A program made the translations under genes and the position numbers. From the IMG/VR virus record IMGVR_UViG_3300020187_000134, positions 1 through 30,661 of that record: 30,661 bases of DNA, one strand, 5' to 3'. Origin of the DNA: a virus. Shown piece after piece: positions 1 through 8,735 of the stretch. How positions within the stretch are numbered: position 1 is the stretch's first letter; each line of letters starts with the position of its first letter. Below the pieces are notes generated by a model that ran no database searches, was not told the DNA's origin, and saw only the letters and a list, made by a program, of their open reading frames with translations.

Positions 1-264
1 ACTATTAGCACCACCGCTAGTACCACCGCTAGTTCCACCGCCACCACCAGAATCATGTCCTTGATTGTATATAACCATAGCAGCTTGATATGCTGCATTT
101 GCTTCTGCACCCGGACCAAACCTATCTCTAAATTCAGACAAGTTAGGTTTTCCTCCATGTGCTAAAGAAACTCTACCACCCTTAGACATATCTAACCTAT
201 CGGCAGTAACATACTTACCTTGATATTTTTTTAATCTTTTCTTTTGTTGTTTTTTTCTTGCCAT
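1..264 (-). CDS. Glycine-rich phage protein, 3' part missing
   Basis: The frame opens with ATG at 264 and stays open for 88 codons to the window edge, so the C-terminus is missing. The N-terminus is strongly basic (MARKKQQKKR), then comes a mixed segment with SKGGRVSLAHGG, and from about residue 71 a Gly/Ser/Thr-rich tract (GGGGGTSGGTSGG). The gene is the last visible member of the leftward structural operon. A near-consensus sigma70 promoter ends about 12 nt before the start codon, so the leader would be very short. Similar basic, glycine-rich proteins occur near tail genes of marine phages, from my memory of the family. A virion or tail-associated role is inference only. Confidence 0.7.
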   Translation of the reverse strand, partial: MARKKQQKKRLKKYQGKYVTADRLDMSKGGRVSLAHGGKPNLSEFRDRFGPGAEANAAYQAAMVIYNQGHDSGGGGGTSGGTSGGANS

Positions 265-276
265 AGTTATATACCT

Positions 277-305
277 ATTTTACTTGACTTCAAAGAGTTT
301 GTCAA
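277..305 (-). promoter_or_regulatory. Near-consensus sigma70 promoter
   Basis: On the minus strand TTGACA (305-300) is followed by a 17-nt spacer and TAAAAT (282-277), one mismatch from the -10 consensus. It lies in the end of the membrane/coiled-coil gene and the following gap. Transcription would start near 270, only about six nucleotides before the ATG at 264. Confidence 0.6.
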
Positions 306-522
306 GCTTTTCTCCGATTTTATCTATTCTATCCATGAGGATTCCCATGTCATCTTTAACTTCATTTTTGGTTACGTAGTCTTTTGCAATCTCTTCACGA
401 GTCTTGTTTAAGAGAATGTCTAATCTTTTGTTTTCTTGTGTATTACTTTTGATGCTATAAAGCACTGGAGCTAACACCAATGTTATGAAGATGTTCCAGA
501 ACAAGTAAGGTGTTAGTTCCAT
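280..522 (-). CDS. Small membrane/coiled-coil protein, possible holin or lysis-associated
   Basis: This is an 80-residue protein. One hydrophobic helix lies at about residues 5-24 (PYLFWNIFITLVLAPVLYSI). A charged coiled-coil-like tail follows (NKRLDILLNKTREEIAKDYV, then DRIDKIGEKLDKLFEVK). One N-terminal membrane segment followed by a heptad-like helix recalls small phage holin/XhlA-like or spanin-associated proteins, but I see no specific motif. It sits between tail genes, where lysis genes are often found in podoviruses. The lysis role is an inference; it could also be a small membrane-bound virion component. Confidence 0.75.
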   Translation of the reverse strand: MELTPYLFWNIFITLVLAPVLYSIKSNTQENKRLDILLNKTREEIAKDYVTKNEVKDDMGILMDRIDKIGEKLDKLFEVK

Positions 523-529
523 AGTGTGT

Positions 530-874
530 TTATCCTATTGTTTTAGTAACGGATGTTGGTGTGATAAGTAATACGATTTGAGCATCTAATCCAGCTTTTA
601 AATCTGTAACTGCATCACTACCCATAGCAGCTTCTACCCAGCCTTGTACGTCTGAAGCAGATAAATCTGCAAAAGCTGTAAAGCTTGACAAGTCTGAAGT
701 ATCTACAGATTGAGTTCCGTATGATGTAGCAGTCCAGTTGTTGCCATCAGCATCCTGATTAGCATCGTCTTCTGCTGTTAATCTCCAATGCACGTTATAA
801 ACAACGTCTGCATTACTTTCTAGTGTTGGGTAAGTATCAACTGTTGAAACATCCCATGTATATCCTATTGCCAT
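530..874 (-). CDS. Conserved phage protein, probably virion- or tail-associated
   Basis: This 114-residue acidic protein carries segments that recur in marine phage proteins as I remember them: YPTLESNADVVYNVHWRL, YGTQSVDTSDLSSF and GWVEAAMG. I know no biochemical function. It lies directly downstream of the fibre gene in transcription order (2-nt gap) and has a clear ribosome binding site (GGAG) 8 nt before its ATG, so it is probably cotranscribed with the fibre. It could be a fibre accessory or chaperone, but nothing in the sequence proves this. Confidence 0.8.
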   Translation of the reverse strand: MAIGYTWDVSTVDTYPTLESNADVVYNVHWRLTAEDDANQDADGNNWTATSYGTQSVDTSDLSSFTAFADLSASDVQGWVEAAMGSDAVTDLKAGLDAQIVLLITPTSVTKTIG

Positions 875-876
875 AA

Positions 877-3800
877 TTATTCTCCTTTTAATAAGTTAAT
901 TTCAGATTGTAAGGCATCAATCTGTGTTTGTTGTTCTTTCATTCCTGCAACTAAATGTACTACTAATTTGCTGTAATCCATTTGATACATCTCTTCTTCA
1001 GAACCTGATACAGCGTTAGGAACTATGTCTAACACTTCTTGTGCTATTAAACCTTCGTCAGCTTGTCCATCTGCTTTCCAGTTATAAGCTACTGGGTTAA
1101 GTTCGTTGATAACTTCTAAACCTCTTGCAGAGCCTGTAACGTCTTTTAGTCTTGCATCTGATGATGTGTTGTAAGCTGTTGAAGAACCATTAGTAAAAAT
1201 TGTTCCAACAGCACCATTAGCGTTCCTAAAAGCTACGTGTCCTTCATTTCCTGTACCAGTTCTTCTTGACTCAAAATTATACGAAGTTGTGCTTTCAGCA
1301 GTTATTTTTGCACCAAAAGAACCAGCAGTAGTCCCCACAAACAAGTTGCCTGATGAGTCTATTCTCATGCGTTCTGTTTGAGAGCCAACAGTAGCGGATG
1401 ATGAGTGGAATGTTATACCATTATATCCATCAATTCTTACTGTACTGTTTGGTAAAGAAACACCAGCAGAATTACTACCTGCTCCATTATATATTTTTCC
1501 ATCTGAAATACCTATATTACCATTTACTGTAAGAGCCTCTGCAGGAATACTAGTACCAATTCCAACATTACCTGAAGAATCAATACGCATTCTTTCTACT
1601 GGGGTTTGACCAGTAGCAGATGCAGATGTAACTTGCATGAATTTTAAACTACCAGTAGTACTTGTAATAATATTACCTGCTGCACCTCTAGTCGTAAAAG
1701 TATTTGCACTAGATTCACAATCGGTACTAAATCCTATATAAGGGTCTCCATTAGTTCCAAAAACACCTAAAGTTCCGTAATATTGTCCGCCATTATTTTC
1801 GTGACCAAACTCTATAGAAGCACCATTTTGTCTGTTATTAAATTCTGCCATAGTTTGTCTAGCTACAGCGTTAATTTGCAATACGCCATCAGAAGTAATA
1901 CGCATTCTTTCTGTATCGTTACCACTAGATATACCAGCAGTATGAAAAGACATATATGTAGTAGCACCTGATGAGCTTCCATATTTGTATCTAATACTTC
2001 CTTTTACACCTGAACCTGCTCCTGAACTATCTCCGCTATAAAATTCTAAACCAGCTATATCGTGACCAACAGTATGTGACGAACCTGAATTGATAGTGCC
2101 TAATCTTAAATATGCTGAATTAGCTGTGCTTGTTTGACCTTCAATGAGAACTGAAGGACTACTCGTTCCAATTCCAACATTGTTTGAAGAATCAATTCTT
2201 ACTTTTTCGCTATTATCAATTAAAAACTTCATTACAGAACCAGATTGAGCATCTCCAGCATCAGCATTAAAAGATAAAACACCATTAGCTTGTGTAATTT
2301 GAGCAAAAGTAGCAGGAGATGATGAGTCAGACAATCGCATTGCAGATGTTCCGTTTGCAGATATGTCTAATAAGTCACTAGGACTAGCAGTTCCAATTCC
2401 AACGTTGCCTTCCATTAAAAGAATGTTTGAAACAGAACTTGTTCTAGGTATTAATACTAAATCACCATTATTGCCTGAGTATGCACTTGTTGACATACCA
2501 ATATAACCTGCTGTTTGCGAACTAGGTGTAGATGCAATATCTCCAAACCTTAAACCAACGCCATTAGCATCCAAAATTTCTAGCTTAGTTGCTGGTGAAG
2601 TATCTCCAATTCCAACGTTGCCTGAAGCATCTATTCTCATACGTTCTGTGCTTGATGTGCCAAAAGTTATTTTACCAGCAGAGTTATTAACCATAACATC
2701 TAACTGGTCTGCGTTTTCGTTGTAGTTGATTTGAACATTACCACTTGACGCAGTTTCTAAGTAAATCTGAGGTGATGCACTTTTTATAGATAATTCAGCA
2801 AAAGGACTAGTCGTTCCAATTCCAAGCGATTCAGCACTTGCATCCCAGAATAGAGCTTGGCTAGTTCCTGTATCTTCGTAGAAGGAGATGTCGCCTGTTT
2901 GGTCAATTCTTAATCTTTCTAAAGGCTCAACATCGCTAGTGCTACCTCTGGTGTGAAAACTTAGTCTTGCCCTATAATCTGCTAAAGCATTTTCTGTTGC
3001 TCTTATTTCTGTTCCTGTGTAAGTAAAAGTTCCCGCACCTTGTGGATTTATTCCAATTTTACCTATACCCGCAACAGAGCCTGATGAACCTGCTGCATCT
3101 CCTACTCTTAAAGCATAAGCCCCATTGGTTTGTGCTGATATTTCTGCCAAACCATCAACAGTAAGCCCATCCATCGTGGCTGTACCTGTTACGTCTATGC
3201 CTGTTGAGGTTGTGGCTAGTTTTAAAGCAGAATCATAATAAAGTTCCACAGCACCGTCTGGTATCATCCTTGCCATGTATTCTGTAGAGCCTTTATCAAA
3301 TTCTATATGTGAACCATTAGTTCTAACTACTAAGTTCCCGCCACCAGTTTCTTCAATAATTGAGTGATTACCTGTAGCTGTGTGATAAATCTCTAAATCT
3401 GAACCTGCTCCAAAGATAGCTTTATCGTCATCACCAAAGTTGATATCGCCTGTAGTTGTTAAACCTGTAAGAGTTCCAACACTTGTAATATTAGGTTGTG
3501 CTGCTGTAGCTAGTGTGCCTGTAATGTTTCCTGAAGATTGAATAGTACCTGTAATATTAATATTACCAGTACCAGTTATATCGCTTGAGTTTAAATCTAA
3601 ATCTCCACCTAGTTGTGGAGTTGTATCTTCTACAACTTCATTAGTTGCAGCAACTGTAGTATCTACATAAGCCTTTACAGACTGCTGTGTAGGTATAAGA
3701 GTTGCAGAGTTTGAAGCCATGTTGTCTTCATCAACAAAAGCTGTAGCAGTTATTGTACCATCGTTAAGGCTACCAAATGTTAAATCTGTAATTGTTGTAG

Positions 3801-4995
3801 CAGCTATTGTACCACCTTCAACTTTATCACCGGATATTTGATTGTCTGCTAAAGTTAGTGTACCTGCAGAAACGTCTAAAGTTTTACCAGCTCCTACAGT
3901 AACATCTGAAGTTGCTATAGTTGCACCATCAATAGTACCACCATCAATGTCTGGAGTATTAACGTCTGGGCTTGTAAGTGTCTTATTTGTTAAAGTCTGT
4001 GTGCCTGTAAGAGTTGCAACTGTGCTGTCTATTGCTAAAGTAACTGCATTACCTGTTGCAGAACTATCAAGACCTGTACCACCTGATACAGTTAATGTTT
4101 CACTGTCTAAATCTATAGCTATTGTACCACTATCTGTAGTGATGTCTAAATCTTCTGCAGTAATTTGTGTATCTACATAATCTTTTACTGCTGCTGAAGT
4201 TGGTAAACTTGTATCGTTATCGTTAGAACCAATACCTTCTGACTCTAATACAATTGCAGAAGCTTTAAAGTTATCTACTTCAATGTTTGATACAGTGTTG
4301 TTATCAACATCTATTGTTTTGTTTGTAAGAGTTTGAGAACCTGTAAGAGTTGCAACGGTAGCATCTATATTAACTGTAACAGTATTACCTGAACCTACAG
4401 TATCTAAACCTGTCCCACCAGCGATTGTAAGGCTTTCAGAGTCGAGGTCAATGCTTAATGCACCACCACTATCACCTAAGAAATCTAAGTCCTGTGCAGT
4501 GACTTGAGCATCGATATAAGCTTTTACAGATTGTTGAGTTACTAAAGATGTAGCACTATCAGAACTTAAGTCATCTTCATCAAGCACTGCTGTAACTGTA
4601 GAGCCTGTTGCAAGTACTAAGCTATCTATATTAGCTGTGCCATTAATGTAAAGGTCTTTAAACTGTAAAGAACTTGTACCTAAGTCTATGTCGTTATCTG
4701 TAACAGGTACTATAGCTCCATCTGCTATGTATAACTGTTGTACTGGACTATCAGAAACTTGTACATAAAATTCTATGTAGTTATTTGTTGTATCTATTAA
4801 TACTTTATTATTTGGAGCAGTTTCTCCTGCATCACCAATAAGACCTATAACTGGTCCTTCGTTTGCAGTGCCATCGTGTTTGTGACCACCTGTATTACTA
4901 AAAGCATTTAAAAGTTGGTTGTACTCATTATTAAATAATGCAGCAGTGATTGTATCTCCGTCTGCGAATGTACTTTGTCTTGTATAACCTGCCAT
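877..4995 (-). CDS. Giant tail fibre/spike with C-terminal S74 chaperone domain
   Basis: A 1372-residue receptor-binding or host-recognition fibre. Residues 36-42 (GGHKHDG) contain an HxH motif like those binding metal in fibre trimers. Two tandem units of about 112 residues start near 168 and 280 and share SIDLDSE/AIDLDSE, GGTGLD and TLTNKT. The centre carries at least six beta-type modules built around ERMRIDSSGNVGIGTSSP-like sequence. The last 94 residues form a Peptidase_S74 intramolecular chaperone: SSDARLK places the expected self-cleavage between Ser1279 and Asp1280, and the C-terminus is a helical tail (MKEQQTQIDALQSEINLL). In this family the chaperone trimerises the fibre and is then released. 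It starts 5 nt after the nozzle-like gene; an internal promoter at 5567-5539 may raise its expression. Confidence 0.93.
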   Translation of the reverse strand: MAGYTRQSTFADGDTITAALFNNEYNQLLNAFSNTGGHKHDGTANEGPVIGLIGDAGETAPNNKVLIDTTNNYIEFYVQVSDSPVQQLYIADGAIVPVTDNDIDLGTSSLQFKDLYINGTANIDSLVLATGSTVTAVLDEDDLSSDSATSLVTQQSVKAYIDAQVTAQDLDFLGDSGGALSIDLDSESLTIAGGTGLDTVGSGNTVTVNIDATVATLTGSQTLTNKTIDVDNNTVSNIEVDNFKASAIVLESEGIGSNDNDTSLPTSAAVKDYVDTQITAEDLDITTDSGTIAIDLDSETLTVSGGTGLDSSATGNAVTLAIDSTVATLTGTQTLTNKTLTSPDVNTPDIDGGTIDGATIATSDVTVGAGKTLDVSAGTLTLADNQISGDKVEGGTIAATTITDLTFGSLNDGTITATAFVDEDNMASNSATLIPTQQSVKAYVDTTVAATNEVVEDTTPQLGGDLDLNSSDITGTGNINITGTIQSSGNITGTLATAAQPNITSVGTLTGLTTTGDINFGDDDKAIFGAGSDLEIYHTATGNHSIIEETGGGNLVVRTNGSHIEFDKGSTEYMARMIPDGAVELYYDSALKLATTSTGIDVTGTATMDGLTVDGLAEISAQTNGAYALRVGDAAGSSGSVAGIGKIGINPQGAGTFTYTGTEIRATENALADYRARLSFHTRGSTSDVEPLERLRIDQTGDISFYEDTGTSQALFWDASAESLGIGTTSPFAELSIKSASPQIYLETASSGNVQINYNENADQLDVMVNNSAGKITFGTSSTERMRIDASGNVGIGDTSPATKLEILDANGVGLRFGDIASTPSSQTAGYIGMSTSAYSGNNGDLVLIPRTSSVSNILLMEGNVGIGTASPSDLLDISANGTSAMRLSDSSSPATFAQITQANGVLSFNADAGDAQSGSVMKFLIDNSEKVRIDSSNNVGIGTSSPSVLIEGQTSTANSAYLRLGTINSGSSHTVGHDIAGLEFYSGDSSGAGSGVKGSIRYKYGSSSGATTYMSFHTAGISSGNDTERMRITSDGVLQINAVARQTMAEFNNRQNGASIEFGHENNGGQYYGTLGVFGTNGDPYIGFSTDCESSANTFTTRGAAGNIITSTTGSLKFMQVTSASATGQTPVERMRIDSSGNVGIGTSIPAEALTVNGNIGISDGKIYNGAGSNSAGVSLPNSTVRIDGYNGITFHSSSATVGSQTERMRIDSSGNLFVGTTAGSFGAKITAESTTSYNFESRRTGTGNEGHVAFRNANGAVGTIFTNGSSTAYNTSSDARLKDVTGSARGLEVINELNPVAYNWKADGQADEGLIAQEVLDIVPNAVSGSEEEMYQMDYSKLVVHLVAGMKEQQTQIDALQSEINLLKGE

Positions 4996-5000
4996 TGTGT

Positions 5001-6602
5001 TTATCTCCTACCTGATGGAATGTAATCTATGTATAATCCGTTTATTGTGTATGGTGCGTTTGTATCGTTTGTTAATATTCTAAAGCTATTAGAGTAACCA
5101 CTACCCTGAAGTGCTAACCTAACTAAAGGCTGTTCAGATGCTCCAAATTTTGCAGTGCCAAATAAAGCACTACCAAATATTGATGGGGCTGGTACACTTT
5201 CTAATAAGTAATCTTCGGGTTGTGGTGTTTCGTTACTATCGTAATCAAATCTAACTCTTACTGAAGGCTGTACTTCATTTTCAGGACCAATTGATAGTTT
5301 AACGTAGTGTAAAGTTTTTAAAGTTCCAAAGTCACCATAATCATAGTCAGGTGTTTGATATCTTGCATCTATTGCAGCACCATCAAAATTATCACCTGAG
5401 TTATGTAAATAAACATAACCGTCTGTATCACCATGATAATATTTTTCAATACCATTAGTATCAAATCCAGAGCCTATAGCTGTAACTTCCATACCTAGCA
5501 TTTCAGACCATTCAAAACCATTAGGTCTTAATGTACCTATTATACCTCTTTGTGAAGCATTTGTCAAGTCTGTATCAGTATAAAATAATCTATACTGTGA
5601 TTTTTCTCTTAATACTACACTACTTATTGTATATTCGTTGACATTTTGTGCTAGTTCTGTTATAATAGGTTGTATTGACTTACTAACTGTACCTAACTCA
5701 ACGTCACCAATTCTTGATGTACCAGCAACTGTTCTTAAGCCATCAGGTGCTAAAAATATTAAATCACCACCAATCTCTTGAATACTGTAGCCACTTAAAC
5801 ATCCTACACTTTCAGCAACAGGTACTACTGCTACTGTACTTGAGTTATTAATGTTTATAAGTTTATGAATACTATTTTCACAAAATATAAATAAATCTGT
5901 ACGGAAACCTTTAATACCTACTATCTTATCTGATATAGTTACTGCACCTGCACCAGCACCACTAAAAGATGTAGGGTCATTATTAACACTGTAGTAAACT
6001 GTATTTTCATTATCAGTTACACCAGCAGCTATTAAATGATGGTCATGGGCTGTAATAAACTGTACGCCTTTAGTACCTGTAACTATTATTTCTTCTGTAA
6101 AGTATGTTCTTGTACTTAAAGCTCCCGTGCCTTCCATTCTAAAACTAAAAGGTTCATTAACTCCATCAGCTATAATAATACTTCCGTAGTCTTGTCCAGC
6201 ACCTTCAAACATTGCAAATTGACTTTGCCCTTGTCCAGTTCTTGCTGCAATACTTTTACCTGTAAAGGTTGCATAGTCATCTCCACTACCTGCAGATAAT
6301 CTATTTATTGTTAGCCATGTAATACCATCTTGTGTAAAGTATATGTTAGTACCTGCAGTAACTACAACACCATCTGCATAAGGTTGAGTACCTAATATAG
6401 TTGTTGTGCTACCTGTAGGTTGAACTGCATCTCCTGCACCAAACTTACTAAAACCATTAATACGTCTATATCCACCTTCAATAGATACTTCAAAGTTTTG
6501 TAAAACTGTAGCAACTCCGGGTGTACGTAACAAGTCTATAGAGTTAGCTGATGTTACTAAGCCACCTGCACATGCTACGGTAAAAGGTTGTGAACGTGCC
6601 AT
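5001..6602 (-). CDS. Tail nozzle/hub-like protein (P22 gp10 or T7 gp12 position)
   Basis: A 533-residue protein without signal peptide or membrane segment, rich in short beta strands and turns. The start (MARSQPFTVACAGGLVTSAN) and the LQNFEVSIEGGYRRINGF segment are typical of podoviral proteins that extend the tail below the adaptor ring, such as P22 gp10-like hubs and tail tubular protein B-like nozzles, as I remember them. Order supports this: adaptor-like gene upstream, fibre gene downstream. The ribosome binding site is weak. The gene holds an exact consensus sigma70 promoter at 5567-5539 aimed at the fibre. The family assignment rests on context and local similarity, not on a catalytic motif. 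Confidence 0.75.
   Translation of the reverse strand: MARSQPFTVACAGGLVTSANSIDLLRTPGVATVLQNFEVSIEGGYRRINGFSKFGAGDAVQPTGSTTTILGTQPYADGVVVTAGTNIYFTQDGITWLTINRLSAGSGDDYATFTGKSIAARTGQGQSQFAMFEGAGQDYGSIIIADGVNEPFSFRMEGTGALSTRTYFTEEIIVTGTKGVQFITAHDHHLIAAGVTDNENTVYYSVNNDPTSFSGAGAGAVTISDKIVGIKGFRTDLFIFCENSIHKLININNSSTVAVVPVAESVGCLSGYSIQEIGGDLIFLAPDGLRTVAGTSRIGDVELGTVSKSIQPIITELAQNVNEYTISSVVLREKSQYRLFYTDTDLTNASQRGIIGTLRPNGFEWSEMLGMEVTAIGSGFDTNGIEKYYHGDTDGYVYLHNSGDNFDGAAIDARYQTPDYDYGDFGTLKTLHYVKLSIGPENEVQPSVRVRFDYDSNETPQPEDYLLESVPAPSIFGSALFGTAKFGASEQPLVRLALQGSGYSNSFRILTNDTNAPYTINGLYIDYIPSGRR
5539..5567 (-). promoter_or_regulatory. Perfect sigma70 promoter inside the nozzle-like gene
   Basis: On the minus strand TTGACA (5567-5562), a 17-nt spacer and TATAAT (5544-5539) match the consensus at all twelve positions. 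A transcript would start near 5532 and run through the last ~530 nt of the host gene into the fibre gene that begins at 4995. Confidence 0.65.
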
Positions 6603-6605
6603 ATT

Positions 6606-7373
6606 TTAAAAGTAAGTTCTATCGTCTGTCATATACTTTGGAGCTGGATTCATAAGGTTTGATTTCATATACTTCATTCCTTTCTTATAATCATCCAATG
6701 CGAAAGCTGCTTGTTGTGGGCTTTCTTTAAACTGCCAAATGTAATAACGACTTCTAGCTGTTATTATATTACTGTACTGCTCTGGTAAAGTGATTGTGTC
6801 ATCGTGTGCTGATAACGCAGTCGGTCTTACAAAAGCATAAAAGTGTATATTATAAACCTTATCAGGTATTGGACTTAATCCAAATTTTCTATTGTCAGGA
6901 GACTTGATTACAAATCTAGGTTCTCCGTGGTTTTGAGTATCTGCATCGTCTGCATTCTCACTGTCTCTGTAGTATCTTGTCCAGTCTGTATTAGTAAGAA
7001 ACTTTAAACCTTTAGAGACATAAGGTGTTGTTTCTCCATCTACATTGATTGTTGTAACATAAAAGTCATCCCAATCTATTGATGAGTAGTCTGTAGTGAT
7101 ACTAGAACTATCAGACTTTAATGTGTACCATCTTTGTCCTGCAACTGTAGCAACTGTTACGTTACCATAGAAAGGGTCAGTGCCTCCACTAGCTCCTGCA
7201 GAAAAGAAAGGTAATTGTGGTTCTTCGTTGGCTATATCAAATATAGATTTATTGATACTATCTTTAACAAACTTCTGAATACCTGTAGCGTTTGTAAAGT
7301 TTGCAGATGTTAAAGGAACTTCATTAAGTTCTCTTAGTACTTCGTTAGTTATGTCAAGATATGTTGTAGCCAT
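6606..7373 (-). CDS. Tail adaptor / head-tail connector (gp4/gp11-like)
   Basis: A 255-residue protein. Its N-terminus (YLDITNEVLRELNEVPLTSA) begins with a helix like the one seen in podoviral adaptor proteins that bind the portal, such as T7 gp11 and P22 gp4-type connectors. Central residues form a beta-rich insertion, and the C-terminal helical part (QYSNIITARSRYYIWQFK) is also typical. It lies between the capsid and nozzle-like genes, the expected place. The start overlaps the stop of the preceding 48-residue gene by one base (TAATG), implying coupled translation. Exact family membership needs a profile search. Confidence 0.75.
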   Translation of the reverse strand: MATTYLDITNEVLRELNEVPLTSANFTNATGIQKFVKDSINKSIFDIANEEPQLPFFSAGASGGTDPFYGNVTVATVAGQRWYTLKSDSSSITTDYSSIDWDDFYVTTINVDGETTPYVSKGLKFLTNTDWTRYYRDSENADDADTQNHGEPRFVIKSPDNRKFGLSPIPDKVYNIHFYAFVRPTALSAHDDTITLPEQYSNIITARSRYYIWQFKESPQQAAFALDDYKKGMKYMKSNLMNPAPKYMTDDRTYF

Positions 7374-7519
7374 TATTTTTTGTGAACCTTTTGAATTGGA
7401 AAGTTTGCTTCTAAACTTGCACCTTTATGTTTTACAAACTTACCTGTGTGTTTCATTAATTTAAACGTACCATTTTTTTGTTTCATCCAATGGTGTCCTT
7501 TTGGTGCTTTAACTTTCAT
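7373..7519 (-). CDS. Small basic phage protein, 48 aa
   Basis: A short frame from ATG at 7519 to TAA at 7375-7373. The protein is very basic (MKVKAPKGHHWMKQKNGTFK, then LMKHTGKFVKHKGASLEANF). It fills the gap between two genes exactly: the start is 2 nt after the upstream stop, and its stop shares one base with the adaptor start. Proteins with the pattern MKQKNGTFKLMK and KHKGASL recur in marine phages in my memory. No function is known; a nucleic-acid-contacting or minor virion role would fit the charge. The ribosome binding site is weak. Confidence 0.75.
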   Translation of the reverse strand: MKVKAPKGHHWMKQKNGTFKLMKHTGKFVKHKGASLEANFPIQKVHKK

Positions 7520-7521
7520 GC

Positions 7522-7683
7522 TTAGTTAGCTTTAGCTTTTGGACATTCTCCATGACCATACATAGGCTGAACTGAACCACCTTTAACATACATCATTCTA
7601 CCACCACCCATTTTTTTATCTCTAGGCTTCATGTTATATCCACCCATCATCATCTCTTTTCTTTTTTCTTCTCCGTATTTCAT
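7522..7683 (-). CDS. Small Met/Gly/Lys-rich phage protein, 53 aa
   Basis: I start this at 7683 (MKYGEEKRKEMMMGGYNMK) because AAGGAG lies 7 nt upstream. A longer in-frame start at 7737 would run back through the terminator hairpin and is unlikely. The protein contains many Met, Gly and Lys residues and ends YGHGECPKAKAN. Short Met/Gly/Lys-rich proteins with GGGRMMYVKGG-like strings are common beside capsid genes of marine phages. Function unknown. It is the first gene after the capsid terminator, so its expression depends on read-through or on another promoter. Confidence 0.7.
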   Translation of the reverse strand: MKYGEEKRKEMMMGGYNMKPRDKKMGGGRMMYVKGGSVQPMYGHGECPKAKAN

Positions 7684-7696
7684 TTTTATCTCCTTG

Positions 7697-7728
7697 TTTA
7701 AAAAGTGGAGGAGACCGAAGCCTCCCCC
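7697..7728 (-). terminator. Rho-independent terminator after the capsid gene
   Basis: In the leftward transcript a 9-bp stem (GGGGGAGGC pairing with GUCUCCUCC, with two G-U pairs) is closed by a UUCG tetraloop at 7707-7728 and followed by ACUUUUUAAAC. It lies in the 54-nt gap between the capsid stop and the next gene. It would let the capsid transcript be made in excess over downstream tail genes, with partial read-through. Confidence 0.85.
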
Positions 7729-7737
7729 GAGTGACAA

Positions 7738-8709
7738 TTAGTCAATTACATAAAATGCACTTACTAAAGCATCATCTCTAAGTACTTTCGCACCATAGAC
7801 ATGTAAGCCTCTTACTATATCACCAAATGATGATGGGTCTCTCAACACTTCAGTTGAAAGAATAGTATTAGCAGTAGCAGTTGATGAAATGTGACCAGCC
7901 ATACATTTACCAGTAGCATTAGTTGGAGTAGCAACGTTATTAGATTTGTACATGTCAAATCCTCTTAGTTTACCACTTGATACTAAACCATTTCTGATAG
8001 AGCCTTGTCCAGCGTTAAAGTCAACAGACATTAACTTAGAGTCAGCTTTAGCTAATTCTTCATAGAATGAAGGAGGAGCTACGAACCATCTACCTTCTTC
8101 AGGTACATTTTGTTCGTCTAATAGTTTAGCAAATCTTGCCATAAGGTCAATTGCATCTACACCAGTTCCGTCAGAACCTAATAGGTCTACAGAATTACTT
8201 CCTGCTAAAGTTGCATCAGCAGTTGCATTATCCGTACCAATAATGTGGTCAGGAGTTGAAGCTGATACACCAGCAAACATAGTTGCTAGTACAGCAGAAT
8301 CATATGCATCTTTAAGAGCATAAGCAGCAGATGATGAAGCTACTTCTTTGAAGTTGACATGTGACATTTTAGTTTCAATATCATCTACGATGAATTTAAA
8401 AGCTTTAGCACTATCAACAACAAGAGTTGTTTCAGCATCAGTTAGTTTAGTTGCAGCAGTATCAGTGCCTCTTGTATAGTCAGAGACAGAGATTACTGGT
8501 TCACCAATGATTTTTACAGAGTCTCCGTAAGCAGATATTTCACCAGAATAATCGGTGTTAGTAATAGCTTCAACTACACTTGCCTTTCTGAAAAAGTTAA
8601 GAACTTTCTTAGAGTATATGGAAGGTAGGAAGAAACTATTAGTTTGTCCACTTATGGAGTTTGCAAAGTTTGCATCGGTATCAGTTGAGGGTTCAAAATA
8701 TTGAGCCAT
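7738..8709 (-). CDS. Major capsid protein (HK97-fold type)
   Basis: A 323-residue protein that forms the icosahedral shell. The N-terminal region (FLPSIYSKKVLNFFRKASVV) and the pattern VDDIETKMSHVNFKEVASSS resemble podoviral major capsid proteins of the HK97-fold class. The RWFVAPPSFYEELAKAD segment followed by GKLRGFDMYKSNNV is typical of the central domain of these proteins. Position agrees: it comes right after the scaffold-like gene, which is needed for assembly, and is followed by a strong terminator. AAGGA lies 9 nt before the ATG. No protease or cleaved N-terminal arm is visible, so assembly probably uses the separate scaffold. Confidence 0.9.
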   Translation of the reverse strand: MAQYFEPSTDTDANFANSISGQTNSFFLPSIYSKKVLNFFRKASVVEAITNTDYSGEISAYGDSVKIIGEPVISVSDYTRGTDTAATKLTDAETTLVVDSAKAFKFIVDDIETKMSHVNFKEVASSSAAYALKDAYDSAVLATMFAGVSASTPDHIIGTDNATADATLAGSNSVDLLGSDGTGVDAIDLMARFAKLLDEQNVPEEGRWFVAPPSFYEELAKADSKLMSVDFNAGQGSIRNGLVSSGKLRGFDMYKSNNVATPTNATGKCMAGHISSTATANTILSTEVLRDPSSFGDIVRGLHVYGAKVLRDDALVSAFYVID

Positions 8710-8735
8710 GATATTATTCCTTTAAGTTTTAATAG

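Noticed and set aside
1783-4180. Plus-strand reading frames inside the fibre gene (1783-1971 and 3842-4180)
   Set aside because: They are antisense to a repetitive, clearly coding gene, have no convincing start signals, and mirror the composition of the real frame.
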